Shown piece after piece: positions 1-6,326 of a stretch of 10,320 bases of DNA. The stretch is from Eubacteriaceae bacterium (lineage in GTDB: Bacteria > Bacillota_A > Clostridia > Eubacteriales > Anaerofustaceae), in NCBI GenBank assembly GCA_031280495.1, contig JAITGT010000014.1, positions 1 through 10,320 on the forward strand. The letters are read 5' to 3'. How positions within the stretch are numbered: the first letter of the stretch is position 1; every line of letters begins with the position of its first letter. The notes below the pieces were generated by a model. It was not told the DNA's origin, made no database searches, and saw only the letters and a list, made by a program, of their open reading frames with translations. The position numbers and the translations under genes were made by a program.

Positions 1-154
1 TCGCCAGCCTAAGTGCAGCAGACGATCAGACGGAGCAAGGCACTTCTTAAGAGCGGCAGCGCCAGACGCATGGGGCATTTGAGTTGGAAAAGCCTGCGCA
101 TGCAAATGGCTCTCAGCATTGCATGCAGCTGCAAAAAATACTATTGAGGTGAGA
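1..154. other. Upstream flank, no identifiable gene
   Basis: I see no recognisable gene here. Two rightward frames are open from the left edge: one stops with TAA at 48-50 (last residues ASLSAADDQTEQGTS), the other with TGA at 80-82. Either could be the tail of a gene starting outside the window, but neither is long enough to identify. A stem-loop lies at 98-126: GCATGCAAATG pairs with CATTGCATGC with one bulged A and an 8-nt loop. No T-tract follows it, so it is not a convincing terminator. I found no good sigma-A promoter for gatC, so gatC may be read from further upstream. Confidence 0.35.
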
Positions 155-442
155 ATGGAATTGGGAAAGTCCGAAGTTGAATATGTTGCAGCGCTCTCAA
201 AGCTGAAATGCGTCAGCGATGCGGAAGCGGAGAAAATTGCGCAGGGGCTTCAGGGAATCCTCGGCTACTTTCGAATGCTGGATGAACTGGACACAGAAGG
301 CGTTGAGCCTTTATACCATATTTTGGAATCAGAGAATGTCACAAGAAAGGATGCCGCCAAAGCGCCAATGCCAATTGAGGAGGCGCTTGCAAATGCCCCG
401 CTTCGGGAAGGCAGAAGCTTCGTCCTGCCAAAAGTTCTTTAA
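155..442 (+). CDS. gatC: Asp-tRNA(Asn)/Glu-tRNA(Gln) amidotransferase subunit C (GatC)
   Basis: GatC is the small subunit of the GatCAB transamidosome, which converts mischarged Glu-tRNA(Gln) or Asp-tRNA(Asn) to the amide form in the cytoplasm. It has no catalytic site; it holds the amidase GatA against GatB. The 95-residue product has the usual family length. Family landmarks are visible: an N-terminal helix (VEYVAALSKLKC), the central LDELDTEGVEPLYH around residues 42-55, NAPLREG at 80-86 and the C-terminal FVLPKVL. The ATG at 155 is preceded by GAGG at 146-149, a normal spacing. An in-frame ATG at 119 would add 12 unconserved residues and has no ribosome site. The gene overlaps ispE by one base. 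gatA and gatB are not adjacent in this window, unlike the common gatCAB order. Confidence 0.93.
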   Translation: MELGKSEVEYVAALSKLKCVSDAEAEKIAQGLQGILGYFRMLDELDTEGVEPLYHILESENVTRKDAAKAPMPIEEALANAPLREGRSFVLPKVL

Positions 443-1278
443 TGCATATCAAATGCCATGCAAAAATTAACATTGGGCTCGCTGTTAAAGGCCGGCGCGC
501 AGATGGGTTTCACGATATAGAGAGCCTCTTTGCGACTGTCTCTTTGTCGGACGAGCTTGAAATTGAGCCGGCGGAAAGCTATTCATTGGAGTCGGACGAC
601 TGCAGCCTTGACTGCAGCGAAGCCAACCTTGTCACAAAGGCGGCATTGGCTCTGTCCGCTCGGACAGGCAAGCGCGTAGGGGCGCGCGCATTTCTGAAAA
701 AATCCATTCCCGAGAAAGCTGGCTTGGGAGGGGGCAGCTCTGACTGCGCTGCAGCTCTCTTAGGCTTTAACAAAATTCTCGGGCTGAACCTTGGCAGAGA
801 AGAGCTTAAGAGCCTTGCGGCAGGGCTTGGAAGCGATGTCCCCTTCTTTTTGGAAGGAGGCTTTGCAATGTGCCGGGGAAGGGGGGAAGAGGTAAGTCGG
901 CTGGACAGTCGGCTGCTGGACGCTTTTGAGTGCGTTTTGGTCATGCCTGGCTTCCCCATTTCCACAAAAGAGGCTTATGCGAGCCTAGGCGCAGGCGCAA
1001 GGAAAGAGCCTGATTTCGCCTCTTTTCTCAGCGCTCTTGCTTCAAGGGAATGCGAAGGGCTGCAGGGAATGCTTTTTAACGATTTTGAGCCATTCGCTTA
1101 TAGCCGATGCCCAGAGCTGGCGGACATAAAGACAGCGCTCCTAGGATCGGGCGCGCTTTATGCGTCTCTAAGTGGAACAGGATCGGCTGTCTATGGCCTG
1201 TATAGGCGCGGCGAAGGGGAAAAGGCAGCCAGGATCTTTGCCGGCATTCGAACAGCCTGCTGCCTTTTCGTCGCTTAA
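442..1278 (+). CDS. ispE: 4-diphosphocytidyl-2-C-methyl-D-erythritol kinase (IspE)
   Basis: IspE phosphorylates the 2-hydroxyl of CDP-methylerythritol with ATP, the fourth step of the MEP isoprenoid pathway. The 278-residue product is a typical GHMP-family kinase. It starts with HAKINIGLAVKGRRADGFH, carrying the substrate-binding AKIN lysine (K8). The glycine-rich ATP loop PEKAGLGGGSSDCAAAL lies at 90-106, the catalytic aspartate region GSDVPFF at 130-136, and the third GHMP motif SGTGSAVYGL at 244-253. The ATG overlaps the gatC stop codon as TAATG and I see no Shine-Dalgarno sequence in the preceding bases, so translation is probably coupled to gatC. The only small oddity is Cys at 102, where Ala is common. 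Its presence shows that the organism makes isoprenoids by the MEP route. The gene converges on ligA with a 6-bp gap. Confidence 0.95.
   Translation: MHIKCHAKINIGLAVKGRRADGFHDIESLFATVSLSDELEIEPAESYSLESDDCSLDCSEANLVTKAALALSARTGKRVGARAFLKKSIPEKAGLGGGSSDCAAALLGFNKILGLNLGREELKSLAAGLGSDVPFFLEGGFAMCRGRGEEVSRLDSRLLDAFECVLVMPGFPISTKEAYASLGAGARKEPDFASFLSALASRECEGLQGMLFNDFEPFAYSRCPELADIKTALLGSGALYASLSGTGSAVYGLYRRGEGEKAARIFAGIRTACCLFVA
1220..1268 (-). terminator. Candidate intrinsic terminator for ligA, inside ispE
   Basis: AAAAGGCAGC at 1220-1229 is perfectly complementary to GCTGCCTTTT at 1259-1268. The stem extends inward by three more pairs (1231-1233 with 1256-1258) past a bulged C, giving 13 pairs around a 22-nt loop. 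Read leftward it begins 17 bp after the ligA stop codon and ends in TTTTCCCC, a short U-tract. Read rightward, release at its T-tract would come before the ispE stop codon at 1276-1278, so it is unlikely to serve ispE. The U-tract is weak and the loop is large. Confidence 0.45.
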
Positions 1279-1284
1279 AGGCGG

Positions 1285-3279
1285 CTATATCCCAATCAGG
1301 CTGCAAAACGCTTCCTCCGTCAGTATTGAAACGCCGAGGCTCTCAGCCTTGGCGCGCTTAGTTCCGGGGTTTTCCCCTGCAAGCAAAAAATCCGTTTTAG
1401 CGCTTACGGAGGAAGAGACTTTTCCGCCAGCGCCATGGATGATCCGCAGCGCTTCGTCCCGCGTAAACCCTTTAAGAGTCCCTGTTAGAACAAATACTTT
1501 CCCCTCAATCGCTTCGAGTGCCTCTTTCTTTGTCCCCCTGCCCTTTGGATCCACGCCGCTGGCTTTAAGGTCGGAAAGGATTTTGGCAGTTTTTGGGTAG
1601 AGAAAGAAAGAAGCAATCTCTTTTGCAATTTTTTCCCCAATTTCCTGAATTTCTGACAACTCCTCTACAGAAGCTTCTTTGAGTTGATCGAGGCTTTCAA
1701 AGGATTCGCCTAGGATCTCAGCAGTCCGTCTGCCAACAAACGGTATGCCTAGCGAATAGATAAATGAGGCCAAATCCATCCCCTTGGACGACTCAATGGC
1801 GCCAAGCAGCTTTTCCACCGATCGTTTTCCCATTTTGTCCATTCCCTCAAGCTCTTCTTTTGAAGCTTTAAGGCGGTAAATGTCGCTAATATCTGAAATA
1901 TGCCCTGATGACACCAGCTTCTCCGTGAGCGCAGAGCCCATTCCGTCAATATTTGCCGCGCCTTTGCTGACAAAATGCTCGACCGCCCGCATGATCTGTG
2001 CCGGGCACAGCGGGTTTCGGCATTTTCGGGCCGACTGGCCCTCTTCCCTATAAGTTTCGGCGCCGCATGAGGGGCAGGCATCTGGCATGCGGAACTCTTC
2101 TTGGCTACCGTCCCTTTTCCCAAACGCGACAGAAACAACTTCAGGAATGATCTCGCCTGCTTTATGCACAGTTATCCAGTCGCCGACGCGAATGTCTTTC
2201 GCCTGGATGTAGTCCTCATTGTGCAGGCTTGCCCGAGTGATCAGGCTACCGGAAACGAGGACGGGATCAAAAACTGCCACTGGGGTAAGAGCCCCGCTTC
2301 TTCCGACTTGAATGGCGATCTCCCGAATCTCGGTTTCCGCCGTCTCCGGAGTAAATTTATATGCAGTGGCCCAGCGCGGATTTTTCGAAGTTGCCCCCAA
2401 TTCCTCTTGGATTGCCTTTTCGTCCACCTTTAGAACAGCGCCGTCTATTTCATAAGGCAGGGACTGCTTTTGGGCTTCAATGCGCTGAACTGCCTCCCAC
2501 GCCTCTTGCACATTTTTTGCTTTTAGGGCGGGGCTTGCCGAAAAGCCTATGCTGGACAGGTACTTAAGGGATTCAGCGTGCGATGCAAATTCCATGCCTT
2601 CCATTGCTTCCAAGCTGAAAATATAGGCAGCCAGGGGACGCGTGCCGGCCACTTTGGGATCGAGCTGCCTGAGGGATCCGGCAGCTGCGTTTCGGGGGTT
2701 TGCGAAAGGCGGCAGCCCCTCTTTTAAACGCTGCGCATTGACTCGCTCAAAACCCCTTTTGGGCATCACCACTTCACCGCGAACCGTAAGGGTCCGCTTT
2801 TCGGCGAGTGTGAGGGGAATGTTGCGAATTGTCATGAGGTTTGCGGTGACATCTTCTCCGACCTCGCCGTCACCGCGCGTGGCGCCGCCCTGAAAAATCC
2901 CATTTTCATAGCGCAAGACAACCGTCAGCCCGTCAAACTTGTACTCAACGCAATAAGTATAGCCGCTTGCAGCTTTCGCCACGCGGCTGTCAAAAGCCAG
3001 GAGATCCTCTTTGCTAAAAGCGTTGGCCAGCGAAAACTGCTTAGTCTTGTGCACTACTTTTTGAAACAATTCCAAAGCCGCTCCGCCGACCCTTTTCGTC
3101 GGGGAGTTTGGATCTGCAAATTCAGGGTACGCCTCTTCTAGCTGGAGCAGCTGCGCCAGCATGGCGTCGTATGCCATGTCCGATATGACCGGTTCGTCTT
3201 CTTCGTAGTATTTCCTGTTGTTTTCGTCAATTGCCTTTGCTAGGCGCCTCATTTCGATACGCGCGTTTTCGCCATCCAT
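1285..3279 (-). CDS. ligA: NAD+-dependent DNA ligase (LigA)
   Basis: LigA seals nicks in duplex DNA using NAD+ as adenylate donor; it is the replicative ligase that joins Okazaki fragments and also acts in repair. The 664-residue product is full length and shows every family domain in order. The N-terminal Ia domain has YYEEDEPVISDMAYD at 24-38. The adenylation domain has EYKFDG with catalytic Lys114, TRGDG at 134-138, RGEV at 167-170, NPRNAAAGSLRQ at 194-205, EIDGAVLK at 277-284 and RWATAYKF at 302-309. The OB fold and a four-cysteine zinc finger (C402, C405, C420, C425) follow, then helix-hairpin-helix repeats at about 445-565 and a BRCT domain at about 590-664. Motif I reads YKFDG rather than the more usual K-I-DG or K-L-DG, but the lysine, aspartate and glycine are kept. 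The start lies 5 bp after the rnhC stop codon, with AAAGGA at 3294-3289 as ribosome site inside rnhC, so the two genes form one transcription unit. Confidence 0.97.
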   Translation of the reverse strand: MDGENARIEMRRLAKAIDENNRKYYEEDEPVISDMAYDAMLAQLLQLEEAYPEFADPNSPTKRVGGAALELFQKVVHKTKQFSLANAFSKEDLLAFDSRVAKAASGYTYCVEYKFDGLTVVLRYENGIFQGGATRGDGEVGEDVTANLMTIRNIPLTLAEKRTLTVRGEVVMPKRGFERVNAQRLKEGLPPFANPRNAAAGSLRQLDPKVAGTRPLAAYIFSLEAMEGMEFASHAESLKYLSSIGFSASPALKAKNVQEAWEAVQRIEAQKQSLPYEIDGAVLKVDEKAIQEELGATSKNPRWATAYKFTPETAETEIREIAIQVGRSGALTPVAVFDPVLVSGSLITRASLHNEDYIQAKDIRVGDWITVHKAGEIIPEVVSVAFGKRDGSQEEFRMPDACPSCGAETYREEGQSARKCRNPLCPAQIMRAVEHFVSKGAANIDGMGSALTEKLVSSGHISDISDIYRLKASKEELEGMDKMGKRSVEKLLGAIESSKGMDLASFIYSLGIPFVGRRTAEILGESFESLDQLKEASVEELSEIQEIGEKIAKEIASFFLYPKTAKILSDLKASGVDPKGRGTKKEALEAIEGKVFVLTGTLKGFTRDEALRIIHGAGGKVSSSVSAKTDFLLAGENPGTKRAKAESLGVSILTEEAFCSLIGI

Positions 3280-3284
3280 ATTCT

Positions 3285-4184
3285 CTAATCCTTTGCACCA
3301 GAGCGCGCAATCCGCTCCATGTTTCGAAAGTGCGTCTTTACTGATTCTTTAAGCCCGTCTATGCCGTAATTGGCGTAAATAGCGCGGCCAGAGGCGTCTG
3401 CCGCCTTCCCTGCGCCATAGGCAATGTCGATCTGGTAGTGTTCGCTCAGGCGCCTTATGTCACGCAGGAACGCGCACCGGGCCAAAACGCTTGCCGCTGC
3501 AACAGCCATGTTTCGTTCTGCCTTTGTCTCTTCTTTGAGCTTCAGGGACTTATTCGAGAGGTAAGGCTTCACCCTGTCTGCTGTAGAAAAGCGGTCAGTC
3601 AGGAGGCTTTGGCATCCGGTTCTGTTTGCAAGCCTCTCAAGAGCCTGCGCATGCAGCTTGCCGAGCAGTATTGAGAGGTTCGGCGTCATTTTGTATGCTT
3701 TGTTGAGCTCTCCAGCAGTTAGGACAGCAATTTCCGCTGGGCATATCTTGAGAATCTCTTTTTCGGCGGATTCCATGAAAGAGTCTGTCAGCCGCTTTGA
3801 GTCTCGAACGCCCAGCCGCTCAAGCTCTTTGTAGGCATGCTCGTCGCAGAAAGCAGCAGCTACGCAAAGCGCCCCGAACAGGTCTCCCTTTCCGGACTCG
3901 TCCGAGCCAATGAGCGGCGGAGAAAGAATGGGGTATTCGGCTTGGCTGTTCGATTGCGACAGGAATGCTTCAAGCGCATTGCGCGCTTCTGCCCCCTGGA
4001 CAGTGGAGAGATCCACCTTGAAACTGCCTTTGCTGTTATAATAAACGCGAACGACGTCGCTTCTTTCGCCGCATTTCAGCAAAAGCTGCTTTCCGAAGGG
4101 AAGATCCCTTTGCAGAGACGCCAATATGCCTCTGGAAGCTAAGTGCTTGGAGAGGCTTTCAATATAAAGCCTAAAACCTTCCAT
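3285..4184 (-). CDS. rnhC: Ribonuclease HIII
   Basis: RNase HIII cleaves the RNA strand of RNA-DNA hybrids; in Bacillota it acts on R-loops and RNA primers. The 299-residue length is normal. Residues 1 to about 85 form the N-terminal TBP-like substrate-binding domain that separates HIII from HII. The catalytic domain starts with GSDESGKGDLFG at 93-104, giving acidic residues D95 and E96. GVRDSKRLTD at 125-134 and LLTDRF with D197 follow. The fourth acidic residue is probably E223 in KAERNMAVAAASVLAR, since some members use Glu there; that assignment is inferred. The ATG at 4184 has a modest purine-rich ribosome site (GAAAGAG) just upstream. It is the first gene of the leftward rnhC-ligA unit. 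A probable extended -10 promoter lies near 4353-4358, and a structured segment lies between that promoter and the start codon. Confidence 0.95.
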   Translation of the reverse strand: MEGFRLYIESLSKHLASRGILASLQRDLPFGKQLLLKCGERSDVVRVYYNSKGSFKVDLSTVQGAEARNALEAFLSQSNSQAEYPILSPPLIGSDESGKGDLFGALCVAAAFCDEHAYKELERLGVRDSKRLTDSFMESAEKEILKICPAEIAVLTAGELNKAYKMTPNLSILLGKLHAQALERLANRTGCQSLLTDRFSTADRVKPYLSNKSLKLKEETKAERNMAVAAASVLARCAFLRDIRRLSEHYQIDIAYGAGKAADASGRAIYANYGIDGLKESVKTHFRNMERIARSGAKD

Positions 4185-4234
4185 ACTGCTCTTTCTGGCT
4201 GTTGTTTTTTTGATATGGCAAATTGCCTAAGGCC

Positions 4235-4344
4235 ATGGGCAGGCGGCTGCATTTTTCAATGCTAGTGGATTCTGACAGACAGTGCAACAGGATTTGCTCG
4301 ACAATATCTTTTGCACACGCCATTGCCCGCCGCCTGCTGCCCAT
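4235..4344 (-). ncRNA. Candidate structured RNA or rnhC leader
   Basis: A strong long-range helix is visible: ATGGGCA (4235-4241) pairs with TGCCCAT (4338-4344) and GGCGGC (4242-4247) with GCCGCC (4329-4334), 13 pairs in all with a three-base bulge at 4335-4337. It encloses a hairpin at 4249-4262 (GCATT with AATGC) and a second helix, GTGCAA (4282-4287) with TTGCAC (4311-4316). The leftward reading is favoured for two reasons. The small hairpin then has a GAAA tetraloop, and an extended -10 lies just upstream with a predicted start near 4346, almost exactly at the base of the helix. It would then form most of the 5' leader of rnhC-ligA, or a small RNA. I see no intrinsic terminator after it on that strand, which favours a leader. 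It matches no RNA family I recognise; function unknown. Confidence 0.4.
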
Positions 4345-4352
4345 TGTGGTTT

Positions 4353-4381
4353 ATTCTATCATTTATGTGGGAAAAAGAGAA
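4353..4381 (-). promoter_or_regulatory. Candidate promoter for rnhC-ligA (extended -10)
   Basis: On the minus strand TAGAAT (4358-4353) is preceded by TGA, giving an extended -10 with five of six consensus bases. The -35 at 17-bp spacing (TTCTCT, 4381-4376) is poor, which an extended -10 can tolerate. The predicted start is near 4346, leaving a leader of about 160 nt before the rnhC ATG. Its upstream part lies about 6 bp from the -35 of the rightward rimP promoter, so the two promoters may interfere. Confidence 0.45.
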
Positions 4382-4383
4382 AT

Positions 4384-4395
4384 CCTGTTTACAGG
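4384..4395. promoter_or_regulatory. Palindrome overlapping the rimP -35, possible operator
   Basis: CCTGT-TT-ACAGG is a 5+2+5 inverted repeat covering the rimP-operon -35 hexamer (TTTACA, 4388-4393) and lying next to the leftward -35. Its placement would suit a repressor site. It is followed by CGGTTTTT, but the stem is too short and too far from the T-run to be a good terminator. No known regulator motif is recognised, and a repeat this short can arise by chance. Confidence 0.22.
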
Positions 4396-4416
4396 CGGTT
4401 TTTAGCATGCTATAAT
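4388..4416 (+). promoter_or_regulatory. Sigma-A promoter of the rimP-nusA-infB operon
   Basis: The -35 is TTTACA (4388-4393), one base from the consensus TTGACA. A spacer of exactly 17 bp leads to a perfect -10, TATAAT (4411-4416). TG at 4408-4409 adds an extended -10. Transcription is predicted to start near 4423, about 48 nt before the rimP ATG. This is the best promoter in the window and fits a constitutively expressed translation and transcription operon. Confidence 0.85.
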
Positions 4417-4426
4417 TGGTAAGGAA

Positions 4427-4450
4427 AATGAGTGGGCGTGCCCGCTCATT
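4427..4450 (+). other. 5' leader hairpin of the rimP operon
   Basis: AATGAGTGGG and CCCGCTCATT form ten pairs, one of them G-U, around the four-base loop CGTG. With the predicted start near 4423, the transcript would begin with this hairpin almost at its 5' end. It sits 8 nt before the G-rich ribosome site of rimP (4459-4463). No T-tract follows (GTATTTATGG), so a terminator is unlikely. A role in 5'-end stability or in control of rimP translation is possible but is inference. Confidence 0.55.
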
Positions 4451-4470
4451 GTATTTATGGGGGAAATTAT

Positions 4471-4938
4471 ATGGCTCAAAAGCTCCTTGGCCTTGTGATT
4501 GGCGAAGCGCTGCCCATTCTTGAAGAGTGCGAATGCGAATTGGTGGACAGCGAATGCAAGAAAGAGGGTGGGGAAACCGTCATGCGCTTTTACGTGGAGC
4601 GGCTGGCAGGATCCATTTCGCTGGATGACTGCACTGAAATCAACAGAAGGCTGTCCGAAAGGCTTGATCAGATCGACACAGGCGCGGGCAGCTTTATTTT
4701 GGAGATTTCAAGCCCGGGCGTAGAGCGCCCCCTAAAAAAGCCGGCCGATTACCGCCGTTTTATGGGAAGCGAAGTCGATGTGTCCCTCTACAAAGCGCTA
4801 AACGGCAGAAAAAAACTCCTTGCCGTCCTTTCAGGCTTTGACGAAGAAAAGGGGGAACTCGCCTTTCATAGCGAGGGGGAGGAAATTGCGCTGAGCCTGC
4901 GAGACATCGCAAAGATAAACCTCCATTTCAGTTTTTGA
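4471..4938 (+). CDS. rimP: Ribosome maturation factor RimP
   Basis: RimP binds 30S precursors and helps assemble the central pseudoknot and head of the small subunit. The 155-residue product has the family length and its hallmark motif LEISSPGVERPLKKPADYRRFMG (residues 74-96) at the junction of the N-terminal domain and the SH3-like C-terminal domain. Earlier, CEL-D and YVERLAGSISLDDCTEINRRLS match the N-terminal alpha-beta fold. The ATG at 4471 follows GGGGG at 4459-4463 with a 7-nt gap, giving the usual MAQKLLGLVIGE-type start. An in-frame start at 4432 would lie inside the leader hairpin and add unconserved residues. RimP is the first gene of the operon, 24 bp before nusA, the classical position of this gene (ylxS in Bacillus). 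Confidence 0.95.
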   Translation: MAQKLLGLVIGEALPILEECECELVDSECKKEGGETVMRFYVERLAGSISLDDCTEINRRLSERLDQIDTGAGSFILEISSPGVERPLKKPADYRRFMGSEVDVSLYKALNGRKKLLAVLSGFDEEKGELAFHSEGEEIALSLRDIAKINLHFSF

Positions 4939-4962
4939 CGCATTTAGAGGTGGTATAGGGAA

Positions 4963-6312
4963 ATGGCAACGAGAAAAAAAACAGAAGACACGTCCCTTAA
5001 AGATTTTTTGGACGCTCTTGATGAAATACAGCGCACCAAAGGAATAGACAAGGAGGAGCTCATCTCTGCAGTGGAAGAGGCGCTCATGCGTGCTTACGAA
5101 AGAAATTCCAAAGGCGCGCAGAACGCGCGCGTCGAAATAGACCGCGCAACTGGGAAAATTAAGGTGTTTGCGCTGCGCACTGTTGCTTTGGAACCGGCAA
5201 GCGAGCAAAACGAGATCAGCGTTGCAGAAGCCAAAAGCGTTGACGAGTCTTATGAAATTGGCGACGTCGTGGAGGAGGAGCTTGATCCCAAAGGGTTTGG
5301 GCGCGTTGCCGCGCAGAACGCAAAACAGCTGGTGCTTCAGCGCATAAAGAGCGCAGAGCGCGAGCTGGTGTTTGACATGTACTCAAAGAAAACGGATGAG
5401 CTGGTCACTGGAGTCATCACGAAAATCGAGAAGAATGATGTGTATATTAATATCGGAAAAGCGGAAGGCGTTATGGATCATGCCAACCAAGTCCATTCCG
5501 AGCAGTATTTTCAAGGCATGCGCATCAAGGTGTATGTTCTCAATGTGGAAAAGACGAAAAAGGACCCAGTCATTATGCTCTCCCGTTCCACTTCCATGCT
5601 CATTAAGCGCCTGTTTGAACTTGAAATCCCGGAAATTTTCGACGGAAGCGTAGAGATTGTCTCTATAGCGCGCGAAGCGGGCAGCCGCACGAAGATATCG
5701 GTGCGCACAAAGTCTCCGGAGCTAGACGCTGTCGGAACGTGCGTTGGATACAAAGGCACACGCATCCTAAATATCTTGAGGGAATTGGGCAATGAGCATA
5801 TTGATGTGGTTGAATACTCCCCCGATCCGGTTTCTTACATCCGAAACGCCCTTAACCCAGCGGACATCGCTGAGGTTGTAGCGGACGATTCCACGCATGC
5901 TGCGATCGTCATTGTTGATGAGTCGCAACTGTCTCTTGCCATCGGAAAAGATGGGCAGAACGTGCGCCTTGCCGCCAAGCTGACTGGCTATAAAATCGAC
6001 ATTAAGAGCCATGACCAGTACCGCCAATACCGCCTCAGCAGGGAAGAGGGGCATCTTGCTAGCGCGCTGGCAGCGGTGATTGAGCCGGACAGCGGGTCAA
6101 ATGGGAGCGAGGGAGCCATGCCTGCTTTTAGGGTTTTTGAAACCGACGCAATTGAAGAAGGGCGCAGCGCGAATGAGGCAGCGCCGCTGCAAGCCCCTGA
6201 GGCGGAGGAGCTGTATGAAGAGGCGCCCGAAGGCGCCGCAGAAACGGAATCCGAAAGGCAGGAGCCTCTTTTGGACGGCTTTGGTTCCGGGCGGGAAGGC
6301 GAAGGCCTTTAG
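4963..6312 (+). CDS. nusA: Transcription termination/antitermination factor NusA
   Basis: NusA binds RNA polymerase and nascent RNA and modulates pausing, intrinsic termination and antitermination. The 449-residue product has the N-terminal polymerase-binding domain (about 10-130, with LDPKGFGRVAAQNAKQ at 107-122) and an S1 domain (about 147-208, ending VIMLSRS). Two KH domains follow: KH1 with CVGYKGTRI at 260-268, and KH2 with AIGKDGQNVRLAAKLTGYKIDI at 326-347. The KH1 loop carries Tyr-Lys where Met-Arg is common, keeping the VGxxGxRI pattern. After KH2 comes a tail of about 100 residues, strongly acidic from about residue 392, with no visible fold; it is longer than the short end of the Bacillus protein and does not look like the enterobacterial AR repeats. 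The ATG has AGAGGTGG at 4946-4953 as ribosome site. The gene starts 24 bp after rimP and ends 14 bp before rnpM. Confidence 0.96.
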   Translation: MATRKKTEDTSLKDFLDALDEIQRTKGIDKEELISAVEEALMRAYERNSKGAQNARVEIDRATGKIKVFALRTVALEPASEQNEISVAEAKSVDESYEIGDVVEEELDPKGFGRVAAQNAKQLVLQRIKSAERELVFDMYSKKTDELVTGVITKIEKNDVYINIGKAEGVMDHANQVHSEQYFQGMRIKVYVLNVEKTKKDPVIMLSRSTSMLIKRLFELEIPEIFDGSVEIVSIAREAGSRTKISVRTKSPELDAVGTCVGYKGTRILNILRELGNEHIDVVEYSPDPVSYIRNALNPADIAEVVADDSTHAAIVIVDESQLSLAIGKDGQNVRLAAKLTGYKIDIKSHDQYRQYRLSREEGHLASALAAVIEPDSGSNGSEGAMPAFRVFETDAIEEGRSANEAAPLQAPEAEELYEEAPEGAAETESERQEPLLDGFGSGREGEGL

Positions 6313-6326
6313 ACAGAGAGAGGGCA

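Noticed and set aside
9..119. Leftward open frame of 36 codons, hydrophobic and arginine-rich, before gatC
   Set aside because: No ribosome site is visible and the frame is too short to judge. It overlaps the stem-loop at 98-126.
579..965. Leftward open frame of 128 codons antisense to ispE
   Set aside because: It is a composition shadow (Ser, Pro and Lys rich) of the conserved ispE frame.
2920..2945. LigA motif I variant YKFDG as a sign of an inactive ligase
   Set aside because: The adenylated lysine and the Asp-Gly pair are present, and all other nucleotidyltransferase motifs, the zinc cysteines and the BRCT domain are intact.
4235..4344. Assignment of the intergenic helix to 6S RNA, SRP RNA, tmRNA or a known riboswitch
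   Set aside because: It is too short for 6S, and I see none of the diagnostic conserved sequences of the other classes. It is left as unknown.
4384..4403. Rightward intrinsic terminator at CCTGTTTACAGG followed by CGGTTTTT
   Set aside because: The stem is only 4-5 pairs and three bases separate it from the T-run. It lies within the strong rimP promoter and no rightward transcript is known to need it.
4432..4470. Upstream in-frame start for rimP
   Set aside because: The start would lie inside the leader hairpin and add 13 unconserved residues. The ATG at 4471 has a ribosome site and gives a normal RimP N-terminus.
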